This document shows, piece by piece, positions 1-8,419 of a DNA stretch of 64,000 nt. The notes under the pieces are model-generated. The model was not told the DNA's origin. It searched no databases and saw only the letters and a program-made list of their open reading frames with translations. Where the stretch lies: the NCBI RefSeq assembly GCF_024623785.1, contig NZ_JANKBZ010000005.1:310001-374000 (forward strand). The letters are read 5' to 3'. Numbering within the stretch: the stretch's first letter is position 1; every line of letters starts with the position of its first letter. Source of the DNA: Archangium lipolyticum (lineage in GTDB: Bacteria > Myxococcota > Myxococcia > Myxococcales > Myxococcaceae). The position numbers were made by a program, and so were the translations under genes.

Positions 1-618
1 CGCCCAGACATCACCGATGTCTCTCTCCTGAGTCTTTTCGAGGTCAAACCCTGGGGTGAGCGAGCCCTCCGAGATGGCCGCGAGGAAGCTCGCAAGTATC
101 TGGCTGCACTGAATCGGGCCACCCCGAACGACAAGCGCTTTGTGGGGGGCACGGACTTCCAGGGAGAAATCCTCGTCCGCTTCGCTGGTGGACAATACAT
201 CTGGCGACTGGAGTGGAAGAACCCCGAGCCTGGAGTGATCCAGTACAAGTGGACGCGCAGCCAGCAACGCTTCGAGTCCGAGGCGGCGGCATTCGAGGCC
301 GCACAATGGGTGGAACTCACCGAGCAGGAACTGCGGCAGTATGGTGGGTGGGTGAGTCAGGCCGTGGAGGGCATGGTGAGTCGGCGTGAGAAACTCGTCA
401 CCATCAGCGGGACCGTGGGCATGGTCATCGATCTCGTCGGAAGTGTTGCGACGACGGTGCTATGGGGAGCGATTGTGGGCCAGATGGGCTCGGGGTCGGG
501 GACCGGGCAGCCACCAGCGCAGGGCGGTGGACAGGTCATTCCCTTCCCGGCGCGGTCTCCACCCACTGCCCCCTCAGTGCAGGTGCCGGCTGCCGCGCGC
601 ATGCCCCTTCCTCGCTGA
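1..618 (+). CDS. C-terminal part of a possible PD-(D/E)xK nuclease-like protein, cut by the window edge
   Basis: The frame is open from base 1 to a TGA ending at 618, so only the last 205 residues are present and the start lies outside the window. The GTG at 142 is internal and not a convincing start. The first residues read RPDI followed about ten residues later by FEVKP and an ARKYL helix, which resembles the D...ExK core of restriction-fold (Tox-REase-like) nucleases; this is a motif impression only. Residues about 130-160 form a Gly/Val-rich hydrophobic segment, followed by a Pro/Gly-rich tail. A hydrophobic tail after the nuclease-like core is unusual for a polymorphic toxin, where the toxic domain is normally last. 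The next gene starts 26 bp downstream and could be a partner or immunity gene (inference). Function is not established. Confidence 0.5.
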   Translation, partial: RPDITDVSLLSLFEVKPWGERALRDGREEARKYLAALNRATPNDKRFVGGTDFQGEILVRFAGGQYIWRLEWKNPEPGVIQYKWTRSQQRFESEAAAFEAAQWVELTEQELRQYGGWVSQAVEGMVSRREKLVTISGTVGMVIDLVGSVATTVLWGAIVGQMGSGSGTGQPPAQGGGQVIPFPARSPPTAPSVQVPAAARMPLPR

Positions 619-644
619 AAGGTTGTTTTGATAGGACGGGAACG

Positions 645-1442
645 ATGACGCTTAGACAGCCCGCTTCACTGCATCTGCCGTCCTTCCTGCAGGGCACCTT
701 TCGCTCGGTGCAGCAGAAGACGAAGAGGGAGGGCTTGCGATGTGGCGAGCAGTACCGAGAGGACGGTACCTTTCCTGCTCCCCGGCAGATGTTGGAGGTG
801 CCTGCGGGCGAGGTCGTGGTGGCCCACGAGGTGGTGGACCTGCAGCGCGAGCGCCCGGCCTGGCGGCTGTACATGGTGTCGCATGTCATGGGCGCCTTGG
901 CTCCGGATGGGCAGAGCGCGTTCCCGGTGAGGGATGATTATGAGGCGCTCTTCCGAGACACAGTTTGGGGGGCGCTGTTCTTCGCGACGACACACATGGG
1001 CCCGGTGAGCGCGGAGCGCACGGCGCGGCGTCTCCAATCAGTGCTGCGCTTCTGGGAGCCGCTCCAGTCCGCGCGCTATCTCTTCAAACCACTGAGGGGG
1101 GCACAGACGTTGGAGGAGGTTATGGTGGCTTCCTGTGATTGGGCCATGGATGCGTGGTACCCAGAGGGAGGCGCCTCGGTAAGGGCTCGTCTGGAGGTCG
1201 CGGCGGAGCGCATGGCGAGAGCGACGCGGGAGGACTGTATCGATGCCATCCTCCGGGAGATGCCAAGGGCCCTCGCTCATGCGGGCAAGTTGAAGCACCG
1301 GCAGATGTTGGCTGATCCCTCCTTCCAGCGTGAACGCCTCGCCACGCTCGACTCCTGGTCGTTCGAGCGGGTGTCAGGTGCGTGTACGGGGTATCTGATC
1401 TGGCTGCTGACTGGCTGGGACCGGGAACTTGGGAGGCAGTAG
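645..1442 (+). CDS. hypothetical protein, 265 aa, possible partner of the upstream gene
   Basis: The ATG at 645 is preceded by AGGACGGG, a reasonable ribosome binding site, and lies 26 bp after the previous stop, so the two genes are probably co-transcribed. The protein is soluble-looking: no signal peptide or membrane segment is seen. It is rich in Arg, Ala and Trp with several amphipathic helices. The middle (about residues 90-190) contains FFATTHMGP and a CDWAMDAWYPEGG stretch. I do not recognise the family. The position directly after a nuclease-like C-terminus suggests an immunity or accessory role, but nothing in the sequence proves this. Base composition here is somewhat less GC-rich than in the housekeeping genes further right, which would fit an accessory region. 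Confidence 0.65.
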   Translation: MTLRQPASLHLPSFLQGTFRSVQQKTKREGLRCGEQYREDGTFPAPRQMLEVPAGEVVVAHEVVDLQRERPAWRLYMVSHVMGALAPDGQSAFPVRDDYEALFRDTVWGALFFATTHMGPVSAERTARRLQSVLRFWEPLQSARYLFKPLRGAQTLEEVMVASCDWAMDAWYPEGGASVRARLEVAAERMARATREDCIDAILREMPRALAHAGKLKHRQMLADPSFQRERLATLDSWSFERVSGACTGYLIWLLTGWDRELGRQ

Positions 1443-1472
1443 GAAGATTCAATAGGCCGAGGCCCTGGCGAA

Positions 1473-1970
1473 TCACCGGAACGAGTCGACAATGAATGCG
1501 TCTGCGATGGAGTAATCGAGGATGGCGGTCCCGGGCTTTGACTCGGGCCTCTTCCTGAGCTGGCCGTTTCCGAGCCGGGCCACTGCGCAGATGGGCACTT
1601 TGTCACCGCCGTCCAATGGATGGGCTTCGTAGTACCGGACGACGACTTGTGGTCCGCTCGTCCAGACCCGCCCATACAAGCGTGCGGGACCTTCGAGTGT
1701 ACCGATGTCCTCCTTCAAGACACTTTCCACCGGCCCGTCATAGAGCGTGATGGGCGTCGCGCCCATCTGGTTGGCGTCGAGCTCCACGAGTGCCGCGTCT
1801 CCAACGTGCAGCTTCAGATACCGCATGACTTCGAGCGCTTTCGCCGGGCACGCCTCGGGGCCGGGGGTGCCATCGGGACGCAGCCTCACGTCCCCCGCGA
1901 TCGTGGTGCAACTCGCGGACGTCAAAAACAAGATTGCGGACAGGCGCGTGAAGGCTTTCGCCATGGGCAT
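1473..1970 (-). CDS. putative secreted lipoprotein, 165 aa
   Basis: The start at 1970 (Met-Pro-Met-Ala-Lys) was chosen because TAGGAG sits 8 bases upstream and because it follows the DUF2381 stop by 11 bases. The N-terminus has basic residues, a short hydrophobic run and LTSASC, a plausible though imperfect lipobox (Cys21, with Ser at -3). The mature part has two further cysteines and a mixed beta pattern. I do not recognise the family. It is transcribed with the DUF2381 gene upstream; genes of that family often sit beside small secreted proteins or Ser/Thr kinases in myxobacteria. Envelope location is inferred. Confidence 0.6.
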   Translation of the reverse strand: MPMAKAFTRLSAILFLTSASCTTIAGDVRLRPDGTPGPEACPAKALEVMRYLKLHVGDAALVELDANQMGATPITLYDGPVESVLKEDIGTLEGPARLYGRVWTSGPQVVVRYYEAHPLDGGDKVPICAVARLGNGQLRKRPESKPGTAILDYSIADAFIVDSFR

Positions 1971-1981
1971 GACGACCGCTC

Positions 1982-2917
1982 CTACTCGCGAATGAGACGG
2001 TGATCCAGAGAAACCATGACCTGCAGGGACCCGTCGCTTCGGAATATCTCCAGGGTCAAGTCGACAAGACCCTGCTCCGAAATGAAGGCGCTCTTGTCCG
2101 CTACGACCGCGATATTCCCCGACGCACCAGGGACGAGCTCGGCCCGGTTCATGCGAAGCGCGAGCGGTCTGGCGGTGCGCGATGTCAAATCCGAGGACAG
2201 TCGCGCATCCCCGAATCTCCACGGCCTGGCGGAGCCTGTGTTGGTGAGCTGAAACACAGCCGCTGCCTTCCCTTTCCCAGAGAAGACTCTCACAACCATG
2301 TCCACTTCGCCGTCCTTGAGGACGATGGTTTGTTCCTTGCGAAAAGGTGCCTGCTTCTCGGCGCCATTGGCCAGAAGCGTGGCGTAGGCATGGTCAATCG
2401 AGTTCTCTTCCTTGCGATGACGCTCGTTCTCCTCGCGCAGCTCCCGCTCGCTCTCGAGCGCGCGATACAGGGATGAGAGCACAGCGTCGTATCCCTCGCG
2501 GTTCGCGAAGACGTTCACCTGTTGGTCGATCTCCCGGTCGTCATAGGTCTGCCGATGTGCGGTGACGATGAAGGGGATCTCCGTCCCGTCCGTGAGCGTC
2601 ACCATCAGCATGAACCGGTCCTCTGGCGTAAGGTCGCGCAGAGGGTAGAGAACCACCGACCTGCCGCCACAGAGCAAGGGCTCGAAGTGCCCTTCCCATC
2701 CCAGCATCTTCGTCCGCTCGGCATCACACGGCTTCTCGAAGCGCAGCACGGTGGCGACGCGGCCACCCACGTACACCTTGGAGGCCTCGCTCCTCGGGTG
2801 CTCCGAGAGGATGAGCGTCCTCTCGTTGGGCGAGTGCTCCTTGCCCTCCCTGGCCACGGCCTCGGATGCCAGGAAGGCCAGGAGAAGGGTAGACCGCAAA
2901 AGTAGGAGTTTCCGCAT
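1982..2917 (-). CDS. DUF2381 family protein (Myxococcus paralogous family), secreted
   Basis: A 311-residue protein with a clear signal peptide (Met-Arg-Lys, a Leu-rich core, cleavage near AVA-REG at about residue 22). The body matches the DUF2381/TIGR02268 pattern: an N-terminal beta-rich domain with LRFEKPCD, a GGRSVVLYPLRDL segment, a polar helical linker rich in Glu/Arg (about residues 155-185), and a second beta domain. The family is known almost only from myxobacteria, where it has many paralogues; its function is unknown. The ATG at 2917 is preferred over an upstream in-frame TTG because it gives a good signal peptide. The lipoprotein gene follows after 11 bases, so the two are likely one operon. 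Confidence 0.85.
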   Translation of the reverse strand: MRKLLLLRSTLLLAFLASEAVAREGKEHSPNERTLILSEHPRSEASKVYVGGRVATVLRFEKPCDAERTKMLGWEGHFEPLLCGGRSVVLYPLRDLTPEDRFMLMVTLTDGTEIPFIVTAHRQTYDDREIDQQVNVFANREGYDAVLSSLYRALESERELREENERHRKEENSIDHAYATLLANGAEKQAPFRKEQTIVLKDGEVDMVVRVFSGKGKAAAVFQLTNTGSARPWRFGDARLSSDLTSRTARPLALRMNRAELVPGASGNIAVVADKSAFISEQGLVDLTLEIFRSDGSLQVMVSLDHRLIRE

Positions 2918-2983
2918 GGTGCGGCACAACCTACTGGAACGGATGGCGGGCGGCCAGTCTCGCGTGAAGCGCCAGACCGCGCC

Positions 2984-4345
2984 TCAGTCGAACATCGCTC
3001 CCAGCGCCTCGGAGAGCGTCTCCACGCCCACCACTTCCAGCTTCGTGTCCTCCAGCCGCCTCGCGCTCCCCTTGGGGATGATGGCCCGCTGGAAGCCCAT
3101 CTTCGACGCCTCGGCCAGCCTCGGCTCCACCTGGCCCACCGCGCGCACCTCGCCCGCCAGGCCCACCTCGCCCAGCACCAGTGTGTGCGCCTCGAGAGGC
3201 CGGTTCTGCAGGCTGCTCACCAGCGCCGCGCACACCGCCAGGTCACACGCCGGCTCCGACAGCTGCATGCCTCCCGCCACGTTCACGAAGAGGTCGCACC
3301 CCACCAGCGGGATGTCCTCCTTCTTCTCCAGCACCGCCGCCAGCAGCGCCACGCGGTTGCCATCCACGCCAATCGCCGTGCGCCGCGCCGTGCCGTAGCC
3401 CGTGGGCGCCACCAGCGCCTGCACCTCCACCAGCAGCGGCCTCGTTCCATTCAACGTGCACGTCACCACGCTGCCCGCCTTGCCAGCCGGGCGCTCGGCC
3501 AGGAAGAGCGCCGAGGGGTCCGGCACCTCCATCAATCCCGCTCCCTTCATCTCGAAGACGCCAATCTCGTTCGTCGAGCCGAAGCGGTTCTTGTGCGCCC
3601 GCAGAATCCGGAACGGGTGGCCGCGCTCGCCCTCGAAGTAGAGGACGGTGTCCACCATGTGCTCCAGCACGCGCGGGCCCGCGATCGAGCCCTCCTTCGT
3701 CACGTGCCCCACCAGGAAGGTGGGCACCCCGCTGCGCTTGGCGAAGGCCATGAAGCGCCCCGCCACCTCCCGCACCTGCGAGATGCTCCCCGGCGCGCTG
3801 CCCAGCTCTGGCAGGTACATCGTCTGGATGGAGTCCACCACCAGCGCCCGCGGCTTGAGGCCCTCGGCCACCGTCAGCACCCGGTCCGCGTCCGTCTCCG
3901 CGAACAGATGGATGTCCGGGCTCTCCACCCGCAGCCGCTCGGCCCTCATCTTCGTCTGCCGCAGCGACTCCTCGCCCGACACGTACAGCACCGGGCCTCC
4001 TCGGCCCAGCCTGTCCAGCGCCGCCAGCAGCAGCGTGGACTTGCCGATGCCCGGGTCTCCCCCCAGCAGCACCAGCGAGCCGTCCACCACTCCGCCTCCC
4101 AGCACCCGGTCGAATTCGGCGATGCCCGTCTTGCGGCGCTCCTCCTGCTCGCCGCTCACCTCGCGCAGCCGCACCGGCTTGGACGCCCCTCCCGAGGCCC
4201 CCCACGCCGGGCGCTTCTCGTCCACCTTCGCCTCGGTCTCCTCCACCAGCGAGCTCCACGCGCCGCAGTCGGGACACTTCCCCAACCACTTCGCCGACTG
4301 GTACCCGCATGCCTGACACGCGTAGTGCGTCTTCGCCTTCGCCAT
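2984..4345 (-). CDS. radA: DNA repair protein RadA
   Basis: A 453-residue RadA/Sms protein that speeds branch migration of recombination intermediates alongside RecA. It has the N-terminal zinc finger (C10, C13, C24, C27), a Walker A motif (GDPGIGKS, residues 96-103), the diagnostic KNRFG motif at 252-256, and a C-terminal Lon-protease-like domain with no proteolytic role. Length and domain order are normal for the family. The ATG at 4345 begins Met-Ala-Lys-Ala-Lys, directly before the zinc finger. It lies 66 bp upstream of the DUF2381 gene on the same strand; whether they share a transcript is not clear. Confidence 0.97.
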   Translation of the reverse strand: MAKAKTHYACQACGYQSAKWLGKCPDCGAWSSLVEETEAKVDEKRPAWGASGGASKPVRLREVSGEQEERRKTGIAEFDRVLGGGVVDGSLVLLGGDPGIGKSTLLLAALDRLGRGGPVLYVSGEESLRQTKMRAERLRVESPDIHLFAETDADRVLTVAEGLKPRALVVDSIQTMYLPELGSAPGSISQVREVAGRFMAFAKRSGVPTFLVGHVTKEGSIAGPRVLEHMVDTVLYFEGERGHPFRILRAHKNRFGSTNEIGVFEMKGAGLMEVPDPSALFLAERPAGKAGSVVTCTLNGTRPLLVEVQALVAPTGYGTARRTAIGVDGNRVALLAAVLEKKEDIPLVGCDLFVNVAGGMQLSEPACDLAVCAALVSSLQNRPLEAHTLVLGEVGLAGEVRAVGQVEPRLAEASKMGFQRAIIPKGSARRLEDTKLEVVGVETLSEALGAMFD

Positions 4346-4557
4346 GGAGCCTCTTCTCTATCTCACCCCACCGACGTTTCCCCGCTTTCCCGCCGCACGC
4401 CTGCCCGCCCTTCCCCTCGGGCCGTCCGGAGAGCGAGCGGGCAGACGGGGGTGCCCATCCCGGGACCCTCCGTCAAGTTGTGCCCGGGGGGAGGGCTCAC
4501 CACGTTTGCTTCCAACCGGGGCCGCACTCCGCGGCTTCCGAAGAAGGGAGAACGGAG

Positions 4558-4827
4558 ATGAGCATCATCTGGTTCATCGTGGTGGGTCTGGTCGCGGGTC
4601 TGCTCGCGCGCGCTCTCATGCCGGGTCGTCAGTCCATGGGCCTCATCGCGACGATGCTGCTGGGCATCGTGGGCTCGTTCGTCGGTGGTCTCATCGGTGC
4701 GCTCTTCTCGCCAGGCCGCCGCGTTTTCGACCTGCAGCCCTCGGGTCTCATCATGTCCGTGGTAGGCGCCATCGTGGTTCTAGCCCTCGTGGGTTGGGCT
4801 GGCCGGGGGCGGCGCATCCACGCCTGA
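4558..4827 (+). CDS. GlsB/YeaQ/YmgE family small membrane protein
   Basis: An 89-residue protein with three hydrophobic segments (about residues 3-20, 28-50 and 63-82). It has the Gly-rich pattern of the transglycosylase-associated/GlsB-YeaQ family: GLVAGLLAR, MPGR, GIVGSFVGG. Members are inner-membrane proteins often linked to stress responses; the biochemical role is unknown. The ATG follows AAGGGAGAACGGAG, so the ribosome site is strong. It stands alone between radA (divergent) and the biotin operon. Confidence 0.85.
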   Translation: MSIIWFIVVGLVAGLLARALMPGRQSMGLIATMLLGIVGSFVGGLIGALFSPGRRVFDLQPSGLIMSVVGAIVVLALVGWAGRGRRIHA

Positions 4828-4832
4828 TGTCC

Positions 4833-4882
4833 GGGACCCGGTAGGGCGGGGACGCGGTGTCTTCCCTGCCTCTCCGGGTCCC
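4833..4882. terminator. 9-bp inverted repeat between the small membrane gene and bioB
   Basis: GGGACCCGG at 4833-4841 is exactly complementary to CCGGGTCCC at 4874-4882, with a 32-base spacer. It begins six bases after the stop of the small membrane protein gene and ends about 105 bases before bioB. It has no U-tract, so it may be a terminator without one, a leader hairpin of the biotin transcript, or chance in GC-rich DNA. No BirA-type operator was seen nearby. Confidence 0.3.
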
Positions 4883-4987
4883 TCCTTCTCGGGGGAGACG
4901 GGTGTCGTCAACCCGGGCGCGCTGCGTGGTTGACAAGGGCTGGCCATCCACGCACCGTGCGCGCTCCAACCACCCCCCGAGGAGCCC

Positions 4988-6019
4988 ATGTCCGACTCCG
5001 CCGCCCACGACTTTCACGGTCACGCCCACTTCGCCTCGCCTCCCGCGGGTGTCGTCGTCCGCCACGACTGGACGCTCCCCGAGGTGCGCGCCCTCTACGA
5101 GCTGCCCCTCCTGGAGCTCGTCCACAAGGCCCAGACCGTCCACCGCGCCGTCTTCCAGGACAACAAGGTCCAGCTCTGCTCCCTCCTGTCCATCAAGACC
5201 GGCGGCTGCCCCGAGGACTGCGGCTACTGCCCCCAGGCCGCCCGCTACCACAAGGACACCGGCCTCGAGGCCGAGAAGCTCATGTCCGTCCGCTCCGTGC
5301 TCGACGCCGCCTCCAAGGCCCGCGCCGCCGGAGCCACCCGCTTCTGCATGGGCGCCGCCTGGCGCGAGGTGAAGGACGGCCCCCAGTTCGACAGCGTCCT
5401 GGAGATGGTCCGCGGCGTGAAGTCGCTCGGCATGGAGGCCTGCGCCACCCTCGGCATGCTCACCGAGAATCAGGCGAAGCGTCTCAAGGAGGCCGGCCTC
5501 TCCGCCTACAACCACAACCTCGATACCTCCGAGGAGAAGTACGGCGACATCATCTCCACCCGCACCTATCAGGACCGGCTCGATACCCTCGAGCGTGTCC
5601 GTCACGCGGGCATCTCCGTCTGCTCCGGCGGCATCATCGGCCTCGGTGAGTCCGTCGAGGACCGCTGCAAGCTCCTCCTGACCCTCGCCAACCAGGAGGT
5701 TCATCCCGAGTCCGTTCCCATCAACGCCCTCGTCCCCGTCAAGGGCACTCCTCTGCAGGACCAGAAGCCCGTTCAGACCGTCGAGATGGTCCGCACCATC
5801 GCCACCGCCCGTCTGCTCATGCCCCTCGCCATGGTCCGTCTGTCCGCCGGCCGCATGCAGATGAACGAGGAGGCCCAGCTCCTGTGCATGCTCGCCGGTG
5901 CCAACTCCCTGTTCTTCGGCGAGAAGCTCCTCACCACCGGTAATCCCGAGTACTCCCAGGACATGGCCCTCCTCGAGAAGGCCGGCATCCGACCCCTGGA
6001 GCCGGATACCTCCAGGTGA
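4988..6019 (+). CDS. bioB: biotin synthase BioB
   Basis: A 343-residue radical-SAM enzyme that inserts sulfur into dethiobiotin, the last step of biotin synthesis. The radical-SAM cluster motif CPEDCGYC is present with C74, C78 and C81. Downstream come the family segments [18 protein letters not shown] and the C-terminal [16 protein letters not shown], where the auxiliary-cluster Arg/Cys residues lie. The ATG at 4988 is preceded by GAGGAG. The stop TGA (6017-6019) overlaps a GTGATG that opens the long bioF reading frame, so translational coupling to bioF is possible. Confidence 0.97.
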   Translation: MSDSAAHDFHGHAHFASPPAGVVVRHDWTLPEVRALYELPLLELVHKAQTVHRAVFQDNKVQLCSLLSIKTGGCPEDCGYCPQAARYHKDTGLEAEKLMSVRSVLDAASKARAAGATRFCMGAAWREVKDGPQFDSVLEMVRGVKSLGMEACATLGMLTENQAKRLKEAGLSAYNHNLDTSEEKYGDIISTRTYQDRLDTLERVRHAGISVCSGGIIGLGESVEDRCKLLLTLANQEVHPESVPINALVPVKGTPLQDQKPVQTVEMVRTIATARLLMPLAMVRLSAGRMQMNEEAQLLCMLAGANSLFFGEKLLTTGNPEYSQDMALLEKAGIRPLEPDTSR

Positions 6020-6051
6020 TGCGCAATCCTGGCACTGTTCCTGTCGGGGTA

Positions 6052-6086
6052 GACCCTCACCCCAGCCCTCTCCCAGAGGGAGAGGG
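6052..6086 (+). repeat. palindromic repeat, copy 1 (upstream of or inside the start of bioF)
   Basis: The block is GACCCTCACCCC, two spacer bases, then the hairpin CCCTCTCCC-AGA-GGGAGAGGG. It lies between the bioB stop and the conserved start of BioF. The frame opened by GTG 6016/ATG 6019 stays open through it and would read [12 protein letters not shown]. Its right arm (GGGAGAGGGGG) lies 8 bases before the GTG at 6097 and can serve as that start's ribosome binding site. Three further copies are at 7291, 60264 and 60321. Confidence 0.9.
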
Positions 6087-6096
6087 GGCGTCCACG

Positions 6097-7248
6097 GTGG
6101 CCACCGTTTGGGCACGGGCGGACATGGATTCCCTCTCCGCTCGTGGGTTGCGCCGCTTTCTCGAGCCCCTCGACTCCCCTCAGGGTCCCCTCGTCCGCAT
6201 CGGCGGCGAGATGCTCGTCAACTTCGCCTCCAACGATTATCTGGGCCTGGCTTCCTCTCCCACCGTTCGGGCCGCCGCCTTCTCCGCCCTGGAGGTCCAT
6301 GGGGTGGGGTCCGGTGCCAGCCGCCTCGTCGTCGGCGATTCCTCCGCCCACCAGCGGCTCGAGGCCCGTCTCGCCTCCTTCGAACGCTCAGAAGCCGCTC
6401 TCCTCTTCAACTCCGGCTTCGCCGCCAATGTCGGCACCATCCAGGCCCTCGTCGGCCCCGAGGACGCAGTCTTCTCCGACGCCCTCAACCACGCCTCCCT
6501 CATCGACGGCTGCCGCATCTCCCGCGCCCGTGTCGTCGTCTACCCCCACTCCGATGTCGATGCCCTGGAGCGCGCTCTCGTCTCCACCCCCGCTCGCCGC
6601 AAGCTCGTCGTCACCGACTCCGTGTTCTCCATGGATGGTGATTACGCTCCCCTCCGGGAGATCGTCGCCGTCTGCCGCGCCCACCACGCCGCCCTCCTCG
6701 TCGACGAGGCCCATGCCACCGGCGTCCTGGGCTCCCGTGGCGCCGGGCTGTGCGAGGAGCTGGGGCTCGAGCACGCCGTCGACGTTCGCATGGGCACCTT
6801 GAGCAAGGCCCTCGGTGGACTCGGCGCGTATATCTGCGCCTCCCGCCCCGTCGTGGAGCTCGTCCTCAATCGCGCCCGGCCCCTCGTCTTCTCGACCGCT
6901 CTTCCCGCCGCCCTGTGCGCCGCCGCCGAGGCCGCCGTCGACATCGTCGAGCGCGATGACGTCCTGCGCGCTCGACTGTGGCGCAACATCCGGCGCTTCT
7001 CCGAGGGGCTTCGCTCCCTCGGCTTCGCCGCCGAGCCCCGCAGCGCCATCTTCCCCGTCATCGTCGGCGAGCCTGGCGTCGCCGTGGCGGCCTCCCAGGC
7101 CCTCCGCTCCCGCGGCCTGCTCGTGAAGGCCATCCGCCCTCCCACCGTCCCCGAGGGCACCAGCCGGCTTCGCTTCTGTCTCTCCGCCGCGCACACCGAG
7201 GGCCATGTGGATCTCGCCCTCCAGGGTCTGCGCTCGCTAGGTCTCTGA
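6097..7248 (+). CDS. bioF: 8-amino-7-oxononanoate synthase BioF
   Basis: A PLP enzyme of the alpha-oxoamine synthase family. It condenses pimeloyl-ACP or pimeloyl-CoA with alanine. From GTG 6097 the protein has 383 residues, the usual length, with FASNDYLGL (43-51), DEAHATG (203-209) and the PLP lysine K237 in [12 protein letters not shown] 6097 was chosen because homologues begin with the Trp-x-x-x-(M/L)-(D/E) helix coded right after it, and because a GGGAGAGGGGG Shine-Dalgarno lies 8 bases upstream. That Shine-Dalgarno belongs to palindromic repeat copy 1. Alternative starts at 6016 (GTG) or 6019 (ATG), overlapping the bioB stop, would add about 26 residues including the repeat-coded peptide. 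bioD follows after 9 bases. Confidence 0.93.
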   Translation: MATVWARADMDSLSARGLRRFLEPLDSPQGPLVRIGGEMLVNFASNDYLGLASSPTVRAAAFSALEVHGVGSGASRLVVGDSSAHQRLEARLASFERSEAALLFNSGFAANVGTIQALVGPEDAVFSDALNHASLIDGCRISRARVVVYPHSDVDALERALVSTPARRKLVVTDSVFSMDGDYAPLREIVAVCRAHHAALLVDEAHATGVLGSRGAGLCEELGLEHAVDVRMGTLSKALGGLGAYICASRPVVELVLNRARPLVFSTALPAALCAAAEAAVDIVERDDVLRARLWRNIRRFSEGLRSLGFAAEPRSAIFPVIVGEPGVAVAASQALRSRGLLVKAIRPPTVPEGTSRLRFCLSAAHTEGHVDLALQGLRSLGL

Positions 7249-7257
7249 GTCGTTCGC

Positions 7258-8037
7258 GTGGGAGGTCGATTGGCAACCCGTGGTTCTCGTTACCCTCACC
7301 CCGTTCCTCTCCCGAAAGGAGAGGGGAGGGGGGCTCGCTTCTTCGTCACTGGCACCGATACCGGTGTTGGGAAGACCCAGGTTTCTCGCGCCCTGTTGTC
7401 CCTGCTCGCGGATGCCGGTCTCTCTCCCCAGGGCTTCAAGCCTTATGAGAGCGGGTGCTCGTCGCTCTCCGCTCCCTCGGACGCCCTCTCCCTTCGCGAG
7501 GCCGCCCGGAGTGACCTGCCCCTGGACCTCGTCTGCCCCCACCGTTTTCGCGCTCCCCTGGCCCCAGGCATCGCCGCGCGCCGCCTCGGCCGCGAGCCTG
7601 ATTGGAGCCTCACCCTCGCCGCCTGGGAGCGGCTGCGGCATGGCTCCGTGGTCGTCGAGGGCGCCGGCGGTCTCTTCGTCCCTCTCGACTCCTCCCACGA
7701 CGTCATCGACCTCATCTCCACCCTCGGCCTCCCCGTCCTGCTCGTCGCTCGCGCGGGCCTCGGCACGCTCAACCACACCGCCCTCTCCCTCGAGGCCCTC
7801 TCCGCGCGCAACATCCCTGTCGCGGCCGTCCTCCTCTCCCGGAGCACTCCCTCCCGCGATCCCTCCGAGCGCGACAACCCCGCGCTCATCTCCGAGCGCC
7901 ACGGCGTCCAGGTCCTCGGTCCCGTGCCCTACCTGGTGGAGCCTCGCCGCCGTCACGCGGCCTTCCGCAAGGCACTCGCTCCACTCGTCGCCCGCTGGCT
8001 GTCTTCCGAGAGGCCCAAACGCGCGCGAGGCCGGTAA
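7258..8037 (+). CDS. bioD: dethiobiotin synthetase BioD with a repeat-coded N-terminal extension
   Basis: An ATP-dependent carboxylase that closes the ureido ring of dethiobiotin. The P-loop GTDTGVGKT (residues 32-40), a KPYESG segment (the usual pattern is KPVxSG) and VEGAGG are all present, so the enzyme looks active. BioD proteins normally begin two to four residues before FFVTGTDTGVGKT. Here no NTG start codon exists between that motif and palindromic repeat copy 2, so translation must start upstream at GTG 7258 (9 bases after bioF) or at TTG 7270 (GGAGGT three bases before). Either way the repeat is translated as YPHPVPLPKGEGR, giving an extension of about 23-27 residues. Total length is 259 residues from 7258. 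Confidence 0.93.
   Translation: MGGRLATRGSRYPHPVPLPKGEGRGARFFVTGTDTGVGKTQVSRALLSLLADAGLSPQGFKPYESGCSSLSAPSDALSLREAARSDLPLDLVCPHRFRAPLAPGIAARRLGREPDWSLTLAAWERLRHGSVVVEGAGGLFVPLDSSHDVIDLISTLGLPVLLVARAGLGTLNHTALSLEALSARNIPVAAVLLSRSTPSRDPSERDNPALISERHGVQVLGPVPYLVEPRRRHAAFRKALAPLVARWLSSERPKRARGR
7291..7326 (+). repeat. palindromic repeat, copy 2 (inside bioD)
   Basis: TACCCTCACCCC, a two-base spacer, then a shorter, slightly diverged hairpin TCCTCTCCC-GAA-AGGAGAGGG. It sits in the 5' coding part of bioD in the same frame as the other copies and encodes PHPVPLPKGEG. Left and right arms carry compensating changes (TCCTCTCCC/AGGAGAGGG), so the arms still match only partly at the tip. Confidence 0.88.
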
Positions 8038-8140
8038 ATCGGCCTCCGGCGCGATCCAAACGCACGCGGGAGTGCAAGTTTTCGTGCCTCCTGGCCGCGA
8101 AATGGACGCATGTTTCGATCCGAGCGAGAACGCCGGGCGA

Positions 8141-8419
8141 ATGGCGGACATCATCGACCTCTCGCTCCTCGCCGATGCCAGGCGGTATTTCCACAAGCTC
8201 CTCGATGCGCGCGGTCTCTCCTACTTCCTTCAGAAGGAGGGCCACCGGCTCTTCCACATCGAGCCGGCCAAGGTCGAGCTCGTGGTCCGTACCGCCATCC
8301 GCACGCGCAAGGGGGAGCTGCCGGACCCCCACCCCAAGGCTGTCGAGCACTGCCGCCAGGAGATCCGCCGCGAGCTGATCCGCCGCGTCGCCTCCGCCAT
8401 GCTGCAGACGGGTCTGTGA
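8141..8419 (+). CDS. small conserved-looking hypothetical protein, 92 aa
   Basis: A 92-residue helical, soluble protein beginning Met-Ala-Asp-Ile-Ile, with alternating hydrophobic/basic segments, FHKLLDARGLSYF and a C-terminal REI-RRELIRR helix. An in-frame ATG at 8102 would add 13 residues; neither start has a strong ribosome site. I do not recognise the family. It lies 103 bases after bioD. Its stop TGA is contained in the GTGA that starts the aminotransferase gene, so the two are translationally coupled and probably function together. Confidence 0.6.
   Translation: MADIIDLSLLADARRYFHKLLDARGLSYFLQKEGHRLFHIEPAKVELVVRTAIRTRKGELPDPHPKAVEHCRQEIRRELIRRVASAMLQTGL

Noticed and set aside
142-618. 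Independent 158-aa gene starting at GTG 142
   Set aside because: The frame is open upstream to base 1 with a coherent protein pattern (RPDI...FEVKP), so this is the tail of a longer gene.
4930-4935. TTGACA upstream of bioB as a sigma-70 -35 box
   Set aside because: No matching -10 element at 16-18 bases downstream; one hexamer match is expected by chance.
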